Assembly: GCF_965228935.1 (NCBI RefSeq)
Contig: NZ_OZ245846.1
Coordinates: forward strand, 3,906,001 to 3,970,000
DNA from: Ulvibacterium sp965228935
GTDB taxonomy: Bacteria > Bacteroidota > Bacteroidia > Flavobacteriales > Flavobacteriaceae
Direction of reading: 5' to 3'
DNA length: 64,000 nt
A program made the position numbers and the translations under genes. The notes beneath the pieces were generated by a model that was given only the letters and a program-made list of their open reading frames with translations, was not told the origin of the DNA and did no database searches. Of this stretch, positions 17,362-25,412 are shown one piece after another. How positions within the stretch are numbered: position 1 is the stretch's first letter; every line of letters starts with the position of its first letter.

Positions 17362-18150
17362 ATGAAAACGTTATTTACAGCTGTACATCCGCATTACGCG
17401 TATTACGAGAACCTTCTAAAAGCAAAGAGTCGGAGACAAAAGTTCTGGGCCATAGCCAACTATTTGTTGCCTGGTATTGTGTTTACCCTTTTGATCAACA
17501 TTAGATTTGTACACGATTCATTGTCATCCCTATTTCATTTAAGTTCGAGAGAGTATCAGTTTTGGGTATTGATAGCATTGACCTTTGGTTGGCATATGGC
17601 TTACCCCCTTTATGCGTTACGTGTAAAAGAACAGCTTAATTGGACAGGTGTTTTAAGAGCGCTGAATCTTGATAAACTATCACTAAAGGGAATCCTTCTG
17701 ATAACACCTTTATTTTTCCTTATCGTACTGTTGTTTGTAGTGCCCTATATGGGAATTGTATTCCCCAAAGTACATTCGTTTTTGCAATCTGTGGAAGTAC
17801 TCAAGACTCCAGAGCACAGTATTTTTGCTAATTACGAAACGATGTATGGCTTCCATCCATGGCAGCTCGCTTTACTTTTTATTGGAAACTTTGTTGGGGA
17901 AGAAGTCTATTTTAGAGGCTATTTAATGAAAAAAAGTGCATTTTTGGGAAAACACAATTGGTGGATTCATTCACTATTGTTCAGTTTCTATCATCTATGG
18001 CAAATTCCGATGACCTATGCCCTGACCTTTGTTGTACTCGTATTCGGTCTCTTTATGGTATTGCGGAAGAATTTATATGAATTGATGCTTTTACATATTT
18101 TGATCAATCTTGTTTTGCCGGTTGTAGTACAAATGGTATGGTATTCCTAA
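17362..18150 (+). CDS. CPBP family intramembrane metalloprotease
   Basis: I chose the ATG at 17362 (MKTLFTAVHPHYAYYENL) over the in-frame start at 17293. The 262-residue protein has about seven membrane helices and the three CPBP (Abi/CAAX prenyl protease 2) motifs: EEVYFRGYL with the Glu-Glu-x3-Arg core, FSFYHLWQIP with the His, and LHILINLVLP. These place the metal site inside the membrane. Known relatives process prenylated proteins, provide bacteriocin self-immunity or release membrane-held regulators. The membrane-bound AraC regulator just upstream would be a plausible partner, but this is only a positional guess. Confidence 0.83.
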   Translation: MKTLFTAVHPHYAYYENLLKAKSRRQKFWAIANYLLPGIVFTLLINIRFVHDSLSSLFHLSSREYQFWVLIALTFGWHMAYPLYALRVKEQLNWTGVLRALNLDKLSLKGILLITPLFFLIVLLFVVPYMGIVFPKVHSFLQSVEVLKTPEHSIFANYETMYGFHPWQLALLFIGNFVGEEVYFRGYLMKKSAFLGKHNWWIHSLLFSFYHLWQIPMTYALTFVVLVFGLFMVLRKNLYELMLLHILINLVLPVVVQMVWYS

Positions 18151-18346
18151 ATGTGTATTAAATACGACGCTCCGCTCCTACCCTTCGACTTCTTTCAGGA
18201 CAGGCTCGTCAGGCTGCGCTATAAGTGTTTATTCATGGTTTGTTATTTCATCACCTAAATAACAACTAACAAATAAAATTTCGGTTGTCTGAGAATGGTC
18301 ATACTTTTATGGAACCTTAGCAAGGTGCCTAAATCTTTTGATAAAA

Positions 18347-18619
18347 GAGGCGTTCATCGCTGGACTTAAATTCGCTAAAAACCATAAAGAAGATGCTACC
18401 GAAAGGACTTGGTCAATTGCCGTTTTAGAAGAAAAGGCCACATACCATTACCTCGAAATAGACCAAAAAAGCAAGCCAGGGGTAAGGGTTAACCATTCTA
18501 TCGACTGAAACGGAGACGATTGGTACGAAGAACACTTTGCAGACCCTTTTAGCAAGGGTGGAGATAAAACTATTGAAAATGAAAAACTAGGATTGGCCAT
18601 GCAGAATGGTTTTAGAAGT
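18347..18619 (+). pseudogene. ECF sigma factor remnant, copy A (region 2 only)
   Basis: In one frame this reads EAFIAGLKFAKNHKEDATER, then TWSIAVLEEKATYHYLEIDQ, a TGA stop, then NGDDWYEEHF and ENEKLGLAMQNGFRSM. This matches the region 2 to linker part of the flavobacterial sigma-70-family factors that have TWL..LKRKIIDYYRK, GDW.EE and ENEEL blocks. Region 4, needed for promoter -35 contact, is missing: the sequence runs directly, in frame, into the next small gene. It cannot make a working sigma factor. The same deletion is present in copy B (23722-24061). Confidence 0.7.
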
Positions 18620-18851
18620 ATGAAAACATCTCTTAAAAAGGCAAAGCAAATTTGCACCCAAAACCCGATATGGAGAAGCTACTTGGTGGGAAGTACTACA
18701 ACTTGAAGTTTATTAATTATTTTGTAAGGAGTGTGCCGAATTCTCTGAAAAGAACAGTAAGCTTACGTCTTTGTGTGAACGTATTGAATTGTTTTCACTT
18801 TCCGAGGAAGATAAGGCTACCATGAAAGAACGATTACAAAAGAAACTGTAA
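18620..18851 (+). pseudogene. Small Cys-containing protein remnant, copy A
   Basis: Homologous to the intact gene at 24062-24295. It starts MKTSLKKAKQICT, then an extra C (in TGCACCCAAAACC, compared with TGCACCAAAACC in copy B) shifts the frame. In the restored frame a second lesion turns a Leu codon (TTG) into TAA before LFCKECAEFSEKNSKLTSL. The 3' half is nearly identical to copy B, so the duplication is fairly recent or the copies have been homogenised. Confidence 0.75.
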
Positions 18852-18902
18852 TCAGGTGGTTTAGCACAAACTGGGACAATGTTGCGGCTCGCTCCTTCTT
18901 CA

Positions 18903-18921
18903 AAAGGTCTACCGGACCTTT
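18903..18921 (+). terminator. Hairpin after copy A
   Basis: AAAGGTC and GACCTTT form a perfect 7-base stem with a 5-base loop. A T-rich tail is short. The equivalent hairpin follows copy B, where the T run is longer. Confidence 0.45.
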
Positions 18922-19003
18922 CTCACTAGGCCTACCCAAAGCACAAGTTACCCACCATAGGCGGATAGGCATAATCTGTCTAAAATGAATGCTTCGAGAT
19001 CCC

Positions 19004-21184
19004 TTAAAAATCCCAGCGGTAATTCACCTTTACGGCTACACCCCAATTGGTACGTGCCAACTGTTCATTAAAATTATCGGTGAGCACTATATAGACGTAG
19101 GAAAGTGGTTTGTATTCCCATTGCAAGCGGCTATTGATGTTCAGGTTATCGTTCTGTGTGCTGTATTGCACATAGGTTGTCCAGTTAAGCCGATTCGTAA
19201 AAAATACCTCGCCCGTAAATTGTGCCAGGTGAAAAGTCTCACGTCCCAGTTCATTTAAGTCCAGATCGTCCAATTGATAGTTCACCAAAAGATTGGCGAA
19301 AGGCAATAGGCGGTAGTTAAGCGTTGCACCGACCGAAGTGTTCAAACCATCGTAAAACTGACCATATTGGGCAAATACCCGATACACGAAGTTCCTGTTT
19401 CGGGCAGAGTTATACCCGACCCGTGCCCTAAAAAAACGATACGCGTCCGGAGCCAGGGCATTGCCGTTCCCCAAGGCATCAAAGGCATATTTTAAGTTGA
19501 CATAATCGTGATATAGATTAACATAAACTGCAGAAAGTTCCTTGAAAAACAGTGCCGTATTATAAAATGATGTGGATTGTTGCAAGGTTCCATCTTCGTC
19601 CCAATAGATATCACTAGATCCGTTGAAATAGCGGAATTCATTGATGTTCCCCGACCGTTCGGGAAATTTGGTCAAAACCCCATATACACTACTTTGCGTA
19701 TAGCCTTCCCGTATGGTGACATTTTGTTCGGCATCAAAATTAAACAGCCGTGGCGTAAATCCTACATGGGCCACATAATTACGTTGCACCTGCCTTAGGG
19801 AAGCACCCAATGCGGTACCGCGAACATTATAAAACATGCCGAGGTTATAGAAATTGTTTTTTCCAGAAATATCCGTAGTAAAACTCTGGGCAACATTGGC
19901 GATACCTATCCATTTTCGGTTTTGGGACTTGTAGTTGAGGTTCATTCCCGCAACGCGATTATAGTCATCGGTCAGCGCAAAACCATCGGTCACCTGGCGG
20001 TTTACAAAAAAACCGGTGGCCGCAAAACGATGGCCCAATTGTTGTTCCGCTACCGACACGGTAAAGTTTTGTGAGGGTAGCCCGTCTTCGGCCTCCGTCT
20101 GTGCATTAAGTATGCCTAAACGCGTTTTTTGGGCAACATTGCCCGATAACTTCAAGCCAAATTGCATGGCAGTTTCCTGCCCGATACGGCGGGAGTAAAA
20201 AGGATTGACATCATCCGGGCCAAGATTCGAGAACAGGTCGGCATTTTCAAGGAAAAAATTGCGCTGTTCCGGAAAAAAGACATCAAATCGCGTTAAGTTC
20301 GTTACTTGTTGATCGACATCTATTTGTGAAAAATCAGGATTGATGGTTGCATCCAATTTTAAGGACGAATTGAGGTTGTACTGAACGTCAAGGCTTGGGA
20401 TTACCCGGGTCTCACTATCATCGATAACTCGATCATTATTGGTATTCATCGTCACGGATGGTACAACGGCAAAACGGGCTGCCGTGGTCTTGGGCAGATG
20501 GTCAATGGTAAAGGATTGAAAAAACCGCAGGTCGAACAAGCGGTAATTACGGCTTAAATCGGTAAAGATCGTCCACGAGTTGTTTTTAATATCACGTACA
20601 TACGTCTGCAGGGCAATGGCCCCATTATCCCGATTAAAACTTAAGTTTTTTAAGGGAATCGCCAGCTCAAATTGTTTGTTTGTACCGTTTACCTGTGTAG
20701 CTGCATTCCATACGGTATTCCAATTGGAACTTAAGCTAAACCCTTCGTTGATGCGTTCTATCAATCCATCTACCTGCGCCCCTCCCATATTTACGGCAAA
20801 ATAATACGCACTTTGTTGCTGCGATTGCGTATCCATAATAAACACAAAGGTTTCACTTTCCGCAACGGTATTGGCAATATCATCGCGTTTCAACGAGCTT
20901 AATTGCACCTTGCTTGTAGTGTCTTTATAGACTGCTGAAACAAATAGGTATTCACCATTGTGAAATAGTTTGACCTCAGTCTGATTTTTGGCCAAACCCA
21001 TATCCGTGGGCAGGTAATTGTGAAAGTTGGTATAGGTTGGAAGTGCGTTCCAAACGTCCTCGTTTAGTTTCCCATCAACTTTTATGGACTCTTCCAAAAA
21101 TTGTATTTCCAAGGTATCCTGTGCCCAACTATTTGTCGAACTTAACAGGAGCAGCATAAAAACGAAATGCTTTATAAACCCCAT
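19004..21184 (-). CDS. DUF5916 outer-membrane protein with N-terminal CBM9-like domain
   Basis: I chose the start at 21184 (MGFIKHFVFMLLLLSSTNSWAQ), which begins directly with a signal peptide and falls eight bases after the preceding gene ends. The 726-residue mature protein starts with a carbohydrate-binding family 9-like sandwich (IKVDGKLNEDVWNALPTY, then EVKLFHNGEYLFVSAVYKD) and continues with a long run of amphipathic strands typical of a DUF5916 beta-barrel (FFPEQRNFFLENADLFSN is a family hallmark; the chain ends NYRWDF with an aromatic last residue). It is probably an outer-membrane barrel. Function and ligand are unknown. It forms an operon with the NTF2-like gene upstream. Confidence 0.83.
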   Translation of the reverse strand: MGFIKHFVFMLLLLSSTNSWAQDTLEIQFLEESIKVDGKLNEDVWNALPTYTNFHNYLPTDMGLAKNQTEVKLFHNGEYLFVSAVYKDTTSKVQLSSLKRDDIANTVAESETFVFIMDTQSQQQSAYYFAVNMGGAQVDGLIERINEGFSLSSNWNTVWNAATQVNGTNKQFELAIPLKNLSFNRDNGAIALQTYVRDIKNNSWTIFTDLSRNYRLFDLRFFQSFTIDHLPKTTAARFAVVPSVTMNTNNDRVIDDSETRVIPSLDVQYNLNSSLKLDATINPDFSQIDVDQQVTNLTRFDVFFPEQRNFFLENADLFSNLGPDDVNPFYSRRIGQETAMQFGLKLSGNVAQKTRLGILNAQTEAEDGLPSQNFTVSVAEQQLGHRFAATGFFVNRQVTDGFALTDDYNRVAGMNLNYKSQNRKWIGIANVAQSFTTDISGKNNFYNLGMFYNVRGTALGASLRQVQRNYVAHVGFTPRLFNFDAEQNVTIREGYTQSSVYGVLTKFPERSGNINEFRYFNGSSDIYWDEDGTLQQSTSFYNTALFFKELSAVYVNLYHDYVNLKYAFDALGNGNALAPDAYRFFRARVGYNSARNRNFVYRVFAQYGQFYDGLNTSVGATLNYRLLPFANLLVNYQLDDLDLNELGRETFHLAQFTGEVFFTNRLNWTTYVQYSTQNDNLNINSRLQWEYKPLSYVYIVLTDNFNEQLARTNWGVAVKVNYRWDF

Positions 21185-21192
21185 GCGCCCCG

Positions 21193-21627
21193 TTACATTC
21201 CGTTCGGCTTTAACGAGAAAATCTTGTTGACAATTTTCCATTCACCCTCTATTTTCAGCAGATTTACATAGTCTACCATTACCCTTTTGGGATAGGTGAT
21301 TTCCAGCTTGGCGTGTGCCGCTTTTCCCGTAATGCTGATGTAAGCAATGCTATTGGACCTGTTTTTTTCGGGTTCACGGCCTTTTTCTGCTGCAAACACT
21401 TCCAGGGCATTATATTCCTGGTAACCGGACTTTGAGGACACATACTTCATGGTGGCATCCGAATGAAAGGCCGTTTTCAAGGTTTCAAAATCTTTATGGG
21501 TATCGCCTTCCAGATACGCATTGATGGTATGTTCAACCATTGCATAATCCGATGTCTGGGCAAAGAGCAGCTGAGCGGAACCCCCTATAAGCAGGAAGGT
21601 CAAAAGTCGAAGAGCGCGTGATTTCAT
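21193..21627 (-). CDS. Exported NTF2-like (lumazine-binding-like) protein
   Basis: A 144-residue protein with a cleavable signal peptide (LLTFLLIGGSAQLLFAQ). The mature part follows the SnoaL/NTF2-like fold: MVEHTINAYLEGDTHKDFET, LKTAFHSDATM, then three long strands ending VNLLKIEGEWKIVNKIF. These are usually annotated as nuclear transport factor 2 family or putative lumazine-binding proteins. The fold forms a cone-shaped pocket for a small ligand, or is purely structural. It is the first gene of a two-gene unit with the DUF5916 protein and is divergent from a LytS/LytTR pair. Confidence 0.75.
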   Translation of the reverse strand: MKSRALRLLTFLLIGGSAQLLFAQTSDYAMVEHTINAYLEGDTHKDFETLKTAFHSDATMKYVSSKSGYQEYNALEVFAAEKGREPEKNRSNSIAYISITGKAAHAKLEITYPKRVMVDYVNLLKIEGEWKIVNKIFSLKPNGM

Positions 21628-21740
21628 CGTGATATATTTTACGGTTCATGACAAACCTATAACCAAAAAGCACCCCTGTTTTGAAAAGTAGACCAATGGC
21701 GATTGAGCGTATATAAACCGAAAAAGGTAAGTTTATAGAC

Positions 21741-21749
21741 CAAAACAGG
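21741..21749. promoter_or_regulatory. Right arm of a spaced inverted repeat upstream of the LytS gene
   Basis: CAAAACAGG here is the reverse complement of CCTGTTTTG at 21675-21683, with 57 bases between. The word TAGACCAA also occurs twice in this gap (21689-21696, 21736-21743). It lies between the divergent NTF2-like and LytS genes and could be a regulator site; the evidence is weak. Confidence 0.25.
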
Positions 21750-21839
21750 ATATTGATATACCGTTGTGGCGGGTTTCGACGAAAATGGGCACAGGCGGCG
21801 TCAAGAAATCTTATTTTTGAAGATTAGGCGGAACGTCCC

Positions 21840-22904
21840 ATGAAAGCACTTTTCAATTCCCGAATTATACGACACCTGTTTTTTTGGTTGAGTGTTTTTG
21901 CGTACTTCATCATTACCTCCAATATGGTGTTCTTTAAAGATTACCAACACCTTATGGAGAGTACGATTACCTTGATGGTCCCGCAGATTATCCTTGCCTA
22001 CCTGTTGCTGGATTTGCTTATTCCGAAATTGCTCAACCGGAAAAAGTATGTCCTTTTTACGGTAGTCCTGCTCATTATATTTATCGCCATTTTTATAGGG
22101 TATGCCGCAATAAGAAAGTATTATTTTGATGTCGTCTATATAGAAACCTACAATGATTTGGCCAAGAGCTACGCCCAATCATCATTGGGCGCGCAATTAC
22201 TGGATCCCAGCTATTTTTTTAGTAAAACGGTAAAGTTCCTAACACCGGCAGCCCTGCTCTTTACGTATCGTCTGTATAAAAACCAACAGGACGTATTGCA
22301 ATTGCGCGAGCAAAAACGCCTTGCGGAATTGAGCGCGTTAAAAAACCAATTAAATCCACATTTTTTGTTCAATACGCTCAATAACTTATATGCCCTGGCC
22401 CTTGAGCGTTCCGATAAGACACCCGAAGTGATCGAACGACTCTCGGAAATGTTGGATTATATGTTGTATCGCTGTAAGGACAACTATGTATCGCTTGAAA
22501 AAGAAGTCGCTTTAATTGAAAATTATCTGGCTTTGGAAAAAATCAGATATGGCAAACGTGTCCACATAACATTTAAAAAAAGTAACCCTACCAACGCAAA
22601 AATTGCACCCCTTATTCTGCTTACTTTTATTGAAAATGCATTTAAACATGGGGTTACCCAGGAATTGGATGAGGCCGAAATAGACATTTCGTTGGATGTA
22701 ACCGATGAAACCCTTACATTTTCCATAATCAACACAAAACCAACGGTGAACATAGATAACCCGACCCAAAGAGATGAAGCCGTGGGCTTGGTAAATATCA
22801 CGATGCAATTAAACCTGCTTTATCCCAATAGGTATAAGCTTAACATTGACAATTTGCCCAACACGTATAAGGTACAATTAAATATTCCCGCTTATGCCCT
22901 ATAA
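21840..22904 (+). CDS. LytS-type sensor histidine kinase
   Basis: A 354-residue protein with four N-terminal membrane helices (for example LFFWLSVFAYFIITSNMVFF and YVLFTVVLLIIFIAIFIGYA), a short coiled coil (VLQLREQKRLAELSALKNQL) and a His_kinase domain with the phospho-acceptor block NQLNPHFLFNTLNNLYALA. The ATP-binding part shows LLTFIENAFKHGV and GLVNITMQLNLL. It overlaps by 11 bases with the downstream LytTR response regulator, so the two form a two-component pair. The input domain is only membrane helices, so the signal is unknown. Confidence 0.9.
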   Translation: MKALFNSRIIRHLFFWLSVFAYFIITSNMVFFKDYQHLMESTITLMVPQIILAYLLLDLLIPKLLNRKKYVLFTVVLLIIFIAIFIGYAAIRKYYFDVVYIETYNDLAKSYAQSSLGAQLLDPSYFFSKTVKFLTPAALLFTYRLYKNQQDVLQLREQKRLAELSALKNQLNPHFLFNTLNNLYALALERSDKTPEVIERLSEMLDYMLYRCKDNYVSLEKEVALIENYLALEKIRYGKRVHITFKKSNPTNAKIAPLILLTFIENAFKHGVTQELDEAEIDISLDVTDETLTFSIINTKPTVNIDNPTQRDEAVGLVNITMQLNLLYPNRYKLNIDNLPNTYKVQLNIPAYAL

Positions 22905-23598
22905 ATGTTTGATCGTGGATGACGAAGAATTGGCCCGGAGATTGCTCACCAATTATCTCGTACAACTTGAGGACTTTGAGCTGGTGGCGGCTTGTGAGAG
23001 TGCCATTGAGGCGAATACGTTATTAAAGGAATACCCTATAGATCTATTGTTTTTGGATATTGAAATGCCCGTATTAAAAGGGGTCGATTTTTTTAAGAAT
23101 CTATCGCAAAAACCAAAAGTGATCTTTACCACGGCCTATCGCGATTACGCCGTAGAAGGTTTTGAGTTGGATGCCGTGGATTATTTGTTGAAGCCCATCA
23201 CCTTTGCCCGTTTTTTTAAGGCGATCGAAAAATTTGAAAGCGTACAAAAACCCAAAGAAACTATTGAAACGATCCCATCCGCAAAAGACGATTTTATCTT
23301 TATCCGAAAGGATCGAAAACAGATAAAGGTATACTACGAAGCTATTTTATATATCGAGAGCCTAAAGGACTATATTAGAATACATACAAAGGATAAGGCC
23401 GTAAGACATACCATAAAATACAGTATTAGCACATTTCACAAACTATTGGACAAACGTTTTTTACGTACGCATCGCAGCTATATCGTGAACGGTGATCATA
23501 TAACCGCCTACACGGCATGCGACGTTGAAATTGAAGCTATTGAGATCCCAATTGGCGAAAGCTACCGAAAACAGGTAGATGCCTATTTGAAAGGATAA
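22894..23598 (+). CDS. LytTR family response regulator
   Basis: A 234-residue protein with an N-terminal receiver domain (VDDEELARRLL at the start, the phospho-acceptor Asp in LLFLDIEMPVLKG, then TTAYRDYAVEGFELDAVDYL and the Lys in LKPI) and a C-terminal LytTR DNA-binding domain (FIFIRKDRKQIKVYYEAILY, IRIHTKDK, FLRTHRSYIVN and IPIGESYRKQ). It is translated with the overlapping LytS kinase gene. LytTR proteins bind pairs of short direct repeats; no convincing pair was found directly upstream of this operon. Confidence 0.9.
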   Translation: MPYKCLIVDDEELARRLLTNYLVQLEDFELVAACESAIEANTLLKEYPIDLLFLDIEMPVLKGVDFFKNLSQKPKVIFTTAYRDYAVEGFELDAVDYLLKPITFARFFKAIEKFESVQKPKETIETIPSAKDDFIFIRKDRKQIKVYYEAILYIESLKDYIRIHTKDKAVRHTIKYSISTFHKLLDKRFLRTHRSYIVNGDHITAYTACDVEIEAIEIPIGESYRKQVDAYLKG

Positions 23599-23721
23599 AA
23601 TATATGCATTCCACACGCTTTCCCTTCCTCCTGATAGCTATCGGGATAGGGCCATGCAACACGTGTTTGTTCATGGCTTTTTACCTCATCACCTAAACAA
23701 CAACGGATAAATTAAATTTCA

Positions 23722-24061
23722 GTGGTCAGGGAATTAATCCTACTTTTGTTTAACCTTGGTAAGGTGTCGATATCTTGGGTATGGGAGATATTCATTGCTC
23801 GACTTAAATCAGCTAAAAACCAAAAGGGAGACGCTACCCAAAGGAGTTGGTCGATTACCGCTTTGGAAAGAAAGGTCATTGACGCTTACCGCAAAATAAA
23901 CTTAAAAAAAAGACAGGACTGAAGTAAGGATTACTAATTCTACCGACTGTGGAGATGGCGATTGGTCGGAAGTGGGTGTCACGGACACTTTTAGCGAAGG
24001 TGAAGTTATACCTATTGAAAATGAAGAACTAAAATCGGCCATATAGAATGGTTTTAGACGT
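23722..24061 (+). pseudogene. ECF sigma factor remnant, copy B (region 2 only)
   Basis: The first part reads EIFIARLKSAKNQKGDATQR, SWSITALERKVIDAYRKINL and KKRQD followed by a stop. This is the region 2.3-2.4 block of flavobacterial ECF sigma factors. After a frame change it continues CGDGDWSEVG and IPIENEELKSAI, then a TAG, then NGFRRM joined directly to the next gene's start. Region 4 is absent. The 66-codon ORF that can be read here is therefore a fragment and not a gene in its own right. Confidence 0.7.
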
Positions 24062-24295
24062 ATGAAAATATCTCTTGAAAAAGCAAAGCAAATTTGCACC
24101 AAAACCCAATATGGGGAAGCTACTTGGTGGGAAGTACTGCAACTTAAAGTGTATTTGTTATTTTGTAAGGAGTGTGCCGAATTCTCTGAAAAGAACAGTA
24201 AGCTTACGTCTTTGTGTGAACGTATTGAATTGTTTTCACTTTCCGAGGAAGATAAGGCTACCATGAAAGAACGGTTACAAAAGAAACTTGAATAG
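24062..24295 (+). CDS. Small Cys-containing protein, putative zinc-finger anti-sigma type
   Basis: A 77-residue open frame (MKISLEKAKQICTKTQYGEA ... LFCKECAEFSEKNSKLTSLC ... KKLE). It has Cys residues at about 12, 35, 38 and 48; the CxxC plus distant Cys resembles the small proteins encoded directly after ECF sigma genes in Flavobacteriaceae, which look like reduced zinc-finger anti-sigma factors. Here the sigma gene upstream is broken, so this protein has lost its natural partner. The frame is intact, but whether it is expressed is uncertain. Function is inferred only from position and Cys pattern. Confidence 0.55.
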   Translation: MKISLEKAKQICTKTQYGEATWWEVLQLKVYLLFCKECAEFSEKNSKLTSLCERIELFSLSEEDKATMKERLQKKLE

Positions 24296-24341
24296 GTAGT
24301 GTAATACAAACTGGGCCAGCGCTGGGGCCCGCTTCTTCTCA

Positions 24342-24362
24342 AAAGGTCTACCGGGCCTTTTT
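24342..24362 (+). terminator. Hairpin and T run after copy B
   Basis: AAAGGTC pairs with GGCCTTT (one G-T wobble) around a 5-base loop, followed by TT. It is the counterpart of the hairpin at 18903-18921 and has the look of a rho-independent terminator. Confidence 0.5.
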
Positions 24363-24443
24363 CATTTGACCATACCTAAGTCCAAGCCACCCTTAATGCC
24401 CGGAAACCGGAACTGCCGGCCATGGAGGCCTGTTACGCTTTTA

Positions 24444-25217
24444 CTATAGCTCACGGATTTTTATATTGCGGAACCAAGATTCAAAGTACCAGTTCTGCAG
24501 CGCAATCTTCCCTTGGGTCGCTTTACCGAAACCGGGTGCGTCTTTAAAATTCGATGCGTTAATTTTATTTTTCCAATCCAATGACGTTAAATCTTCTTCC
24601 GCGGTCAATGTACCGTTGAGGTAGAATTTAATTTTTCCCTCTTGTTGTACGATTCTGGTGGTATTCCATTGCCCGGTCGGCTTGGCATCAACCTGGTTCA
24701 ATTGTGGTGATAATCCCCACAGACAACCTGGCCGTTTCATAGGTGTCTTAGTATCCATATGTGCGGGCTCCAATAGTTGGTATTCTGGTCCCGTTTCATA
24801 GGTAGCCTTATATTCCGGGGACTCCTGTACATTGATAAAAACACCTCCGTTTCCCCTGAGTGCCATCTGCCAATCGAACGTCAGCTCGTAGTCCTCAAAT
24901 TCCTTATCGGTCACCAAATCCCCAAAGATTTTGGTCTCATCGGTGGCATTACAAAAAATATGGCCGTTTTGTACTTCCCATGCTGAAAATCGGGTCGAGT
25001 CGGGTTTGTTGTAAAGGTGCCAACCGGTAAGGGTTTTACCGTCAAAAAGTAACTCCCAACCCTGCTCCTTTTCTATTTCGAGCAATTGATTGTGGACCTT
25101 GTTCTTAGCAGCCAGTTCCTTGGAACGTACAACCTGGAATTTCTTGTTTTTGTCGGTCTTGCAAGAGACACCGATGAGCAGTGCCATCAGTAGAATAAAA
25201 AGGGAATTTCGAACCAT
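24444..25217 (-). CDS. DUF1080 (3-keto-disaccharide hydrolase family) lipoprotein
   Basis: A 257-residue lipoprotein with a signal ending LLIGVSC near residue 19. The mature domain is a concanavalin-like sandwich of the DUF1080 family: GWELLFDGKTLTGWHLYNKP, a KIFGDLVTDKEFEDYELTFD strand pair, NGGVFINVQESPEYKATYET, GPEYQLL, then QWNTTRIVQQEGKIKFYLNG. Some family members hydrolyse 3-keto-glycosides formed by oxidoreductases. No such oxidoreductase lies next to it here. It is a single gene, convergent with the repeat copy B and divergent from the DUF4198 gene. Confidence 0.82.
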   Translation of the reverse strand: MVRNSLFILLMALLIGVSCKTDKNKKFQVVRSKELAAKNKVHNQLLEIEKEQGWELLFDGKTLTGWHLYNKPDSTRFSAWEVQNGHIFCNATDETKIFGDLVTDKEFEDYELTFDWQMALRGNGGVFINVQESPEYKATYETGPEYQLLEPAHMDTKTPMKRPGCLWGLSPQLNQVDAKPTGQWNTTRIVQQEGKIKFYLNGTLTAEEDLTSLDWKNKINASNFKDAPGFGKATQGKIALQNWYFESWFRNIKIREL

Positions 25218-25386
25218 GTTTTAGTTAGGTAATATAATCGGTTGCTACTCAGGTCTGGACGTAAAATCGTTATTTCTCAATTATATCCAAACCCTTTCCG
25301 GATTCTAAAATAACAATAAACTTCATAAACCATACTATTTTTAATATTCCTAGTACGCGTCCTCAACTTCGCGTATGTTTTGCCCG

Positions 25387-25394
25387 TATATTTG
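25387..25394 (+). promoter_or_regulatory. Candidate -7 element (TATATTTG) for the DUF4198-HupE operon
   Basis: An exact TAnnTTTG match 18 bases before the chosen start codon at 25413. No TGCAAC-type palindrome is present upstream, unlike the two promoter regions further downstream in this island. Confidence 0.35.
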
Positions 25395-25412
25395 AAGCTA
25401 AAATTTCTATTT

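Larger units (their letters stand above)
18223..18921. repeat. Large direct repeat, copy A (decayed sigma/Cys-protein module)
   Basis: This segment aligns with 23661-24362 over its whole length, from GTGTTTATTCATGG to a shared hairpin AAAGGTCTACCGG. It carries remnants of an ECF sigma factor and of a small Cys-containing protein. The two copies bracket the genes at 19004-23598. Confidence 0.75.
23661..24362. repeat. Large direct repeat, copy B
   Basis: Partner of 18223-18921. It holds a sigma factor remnant, an intact small Cys-protein gene and the shared hairpin. Both copies have the same internal deletion of sigma region 4, so that deletion came before the duplication (or was copied by gene conversion). 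Confidence 0.75.

Noticed and set aside
23722..23922. 66-codon ORF as an independent gene
   Set aside because: Its sequence is the region 2 fragment of an ECF sigma factor in a broken copy; it starts mid-domain.
24444..25217. DUF1080 gene as part of a polysaccharide utilisation locus
   Set aside because: No SusC/SusD pair, glycosidase or sulfatase gene is near it.
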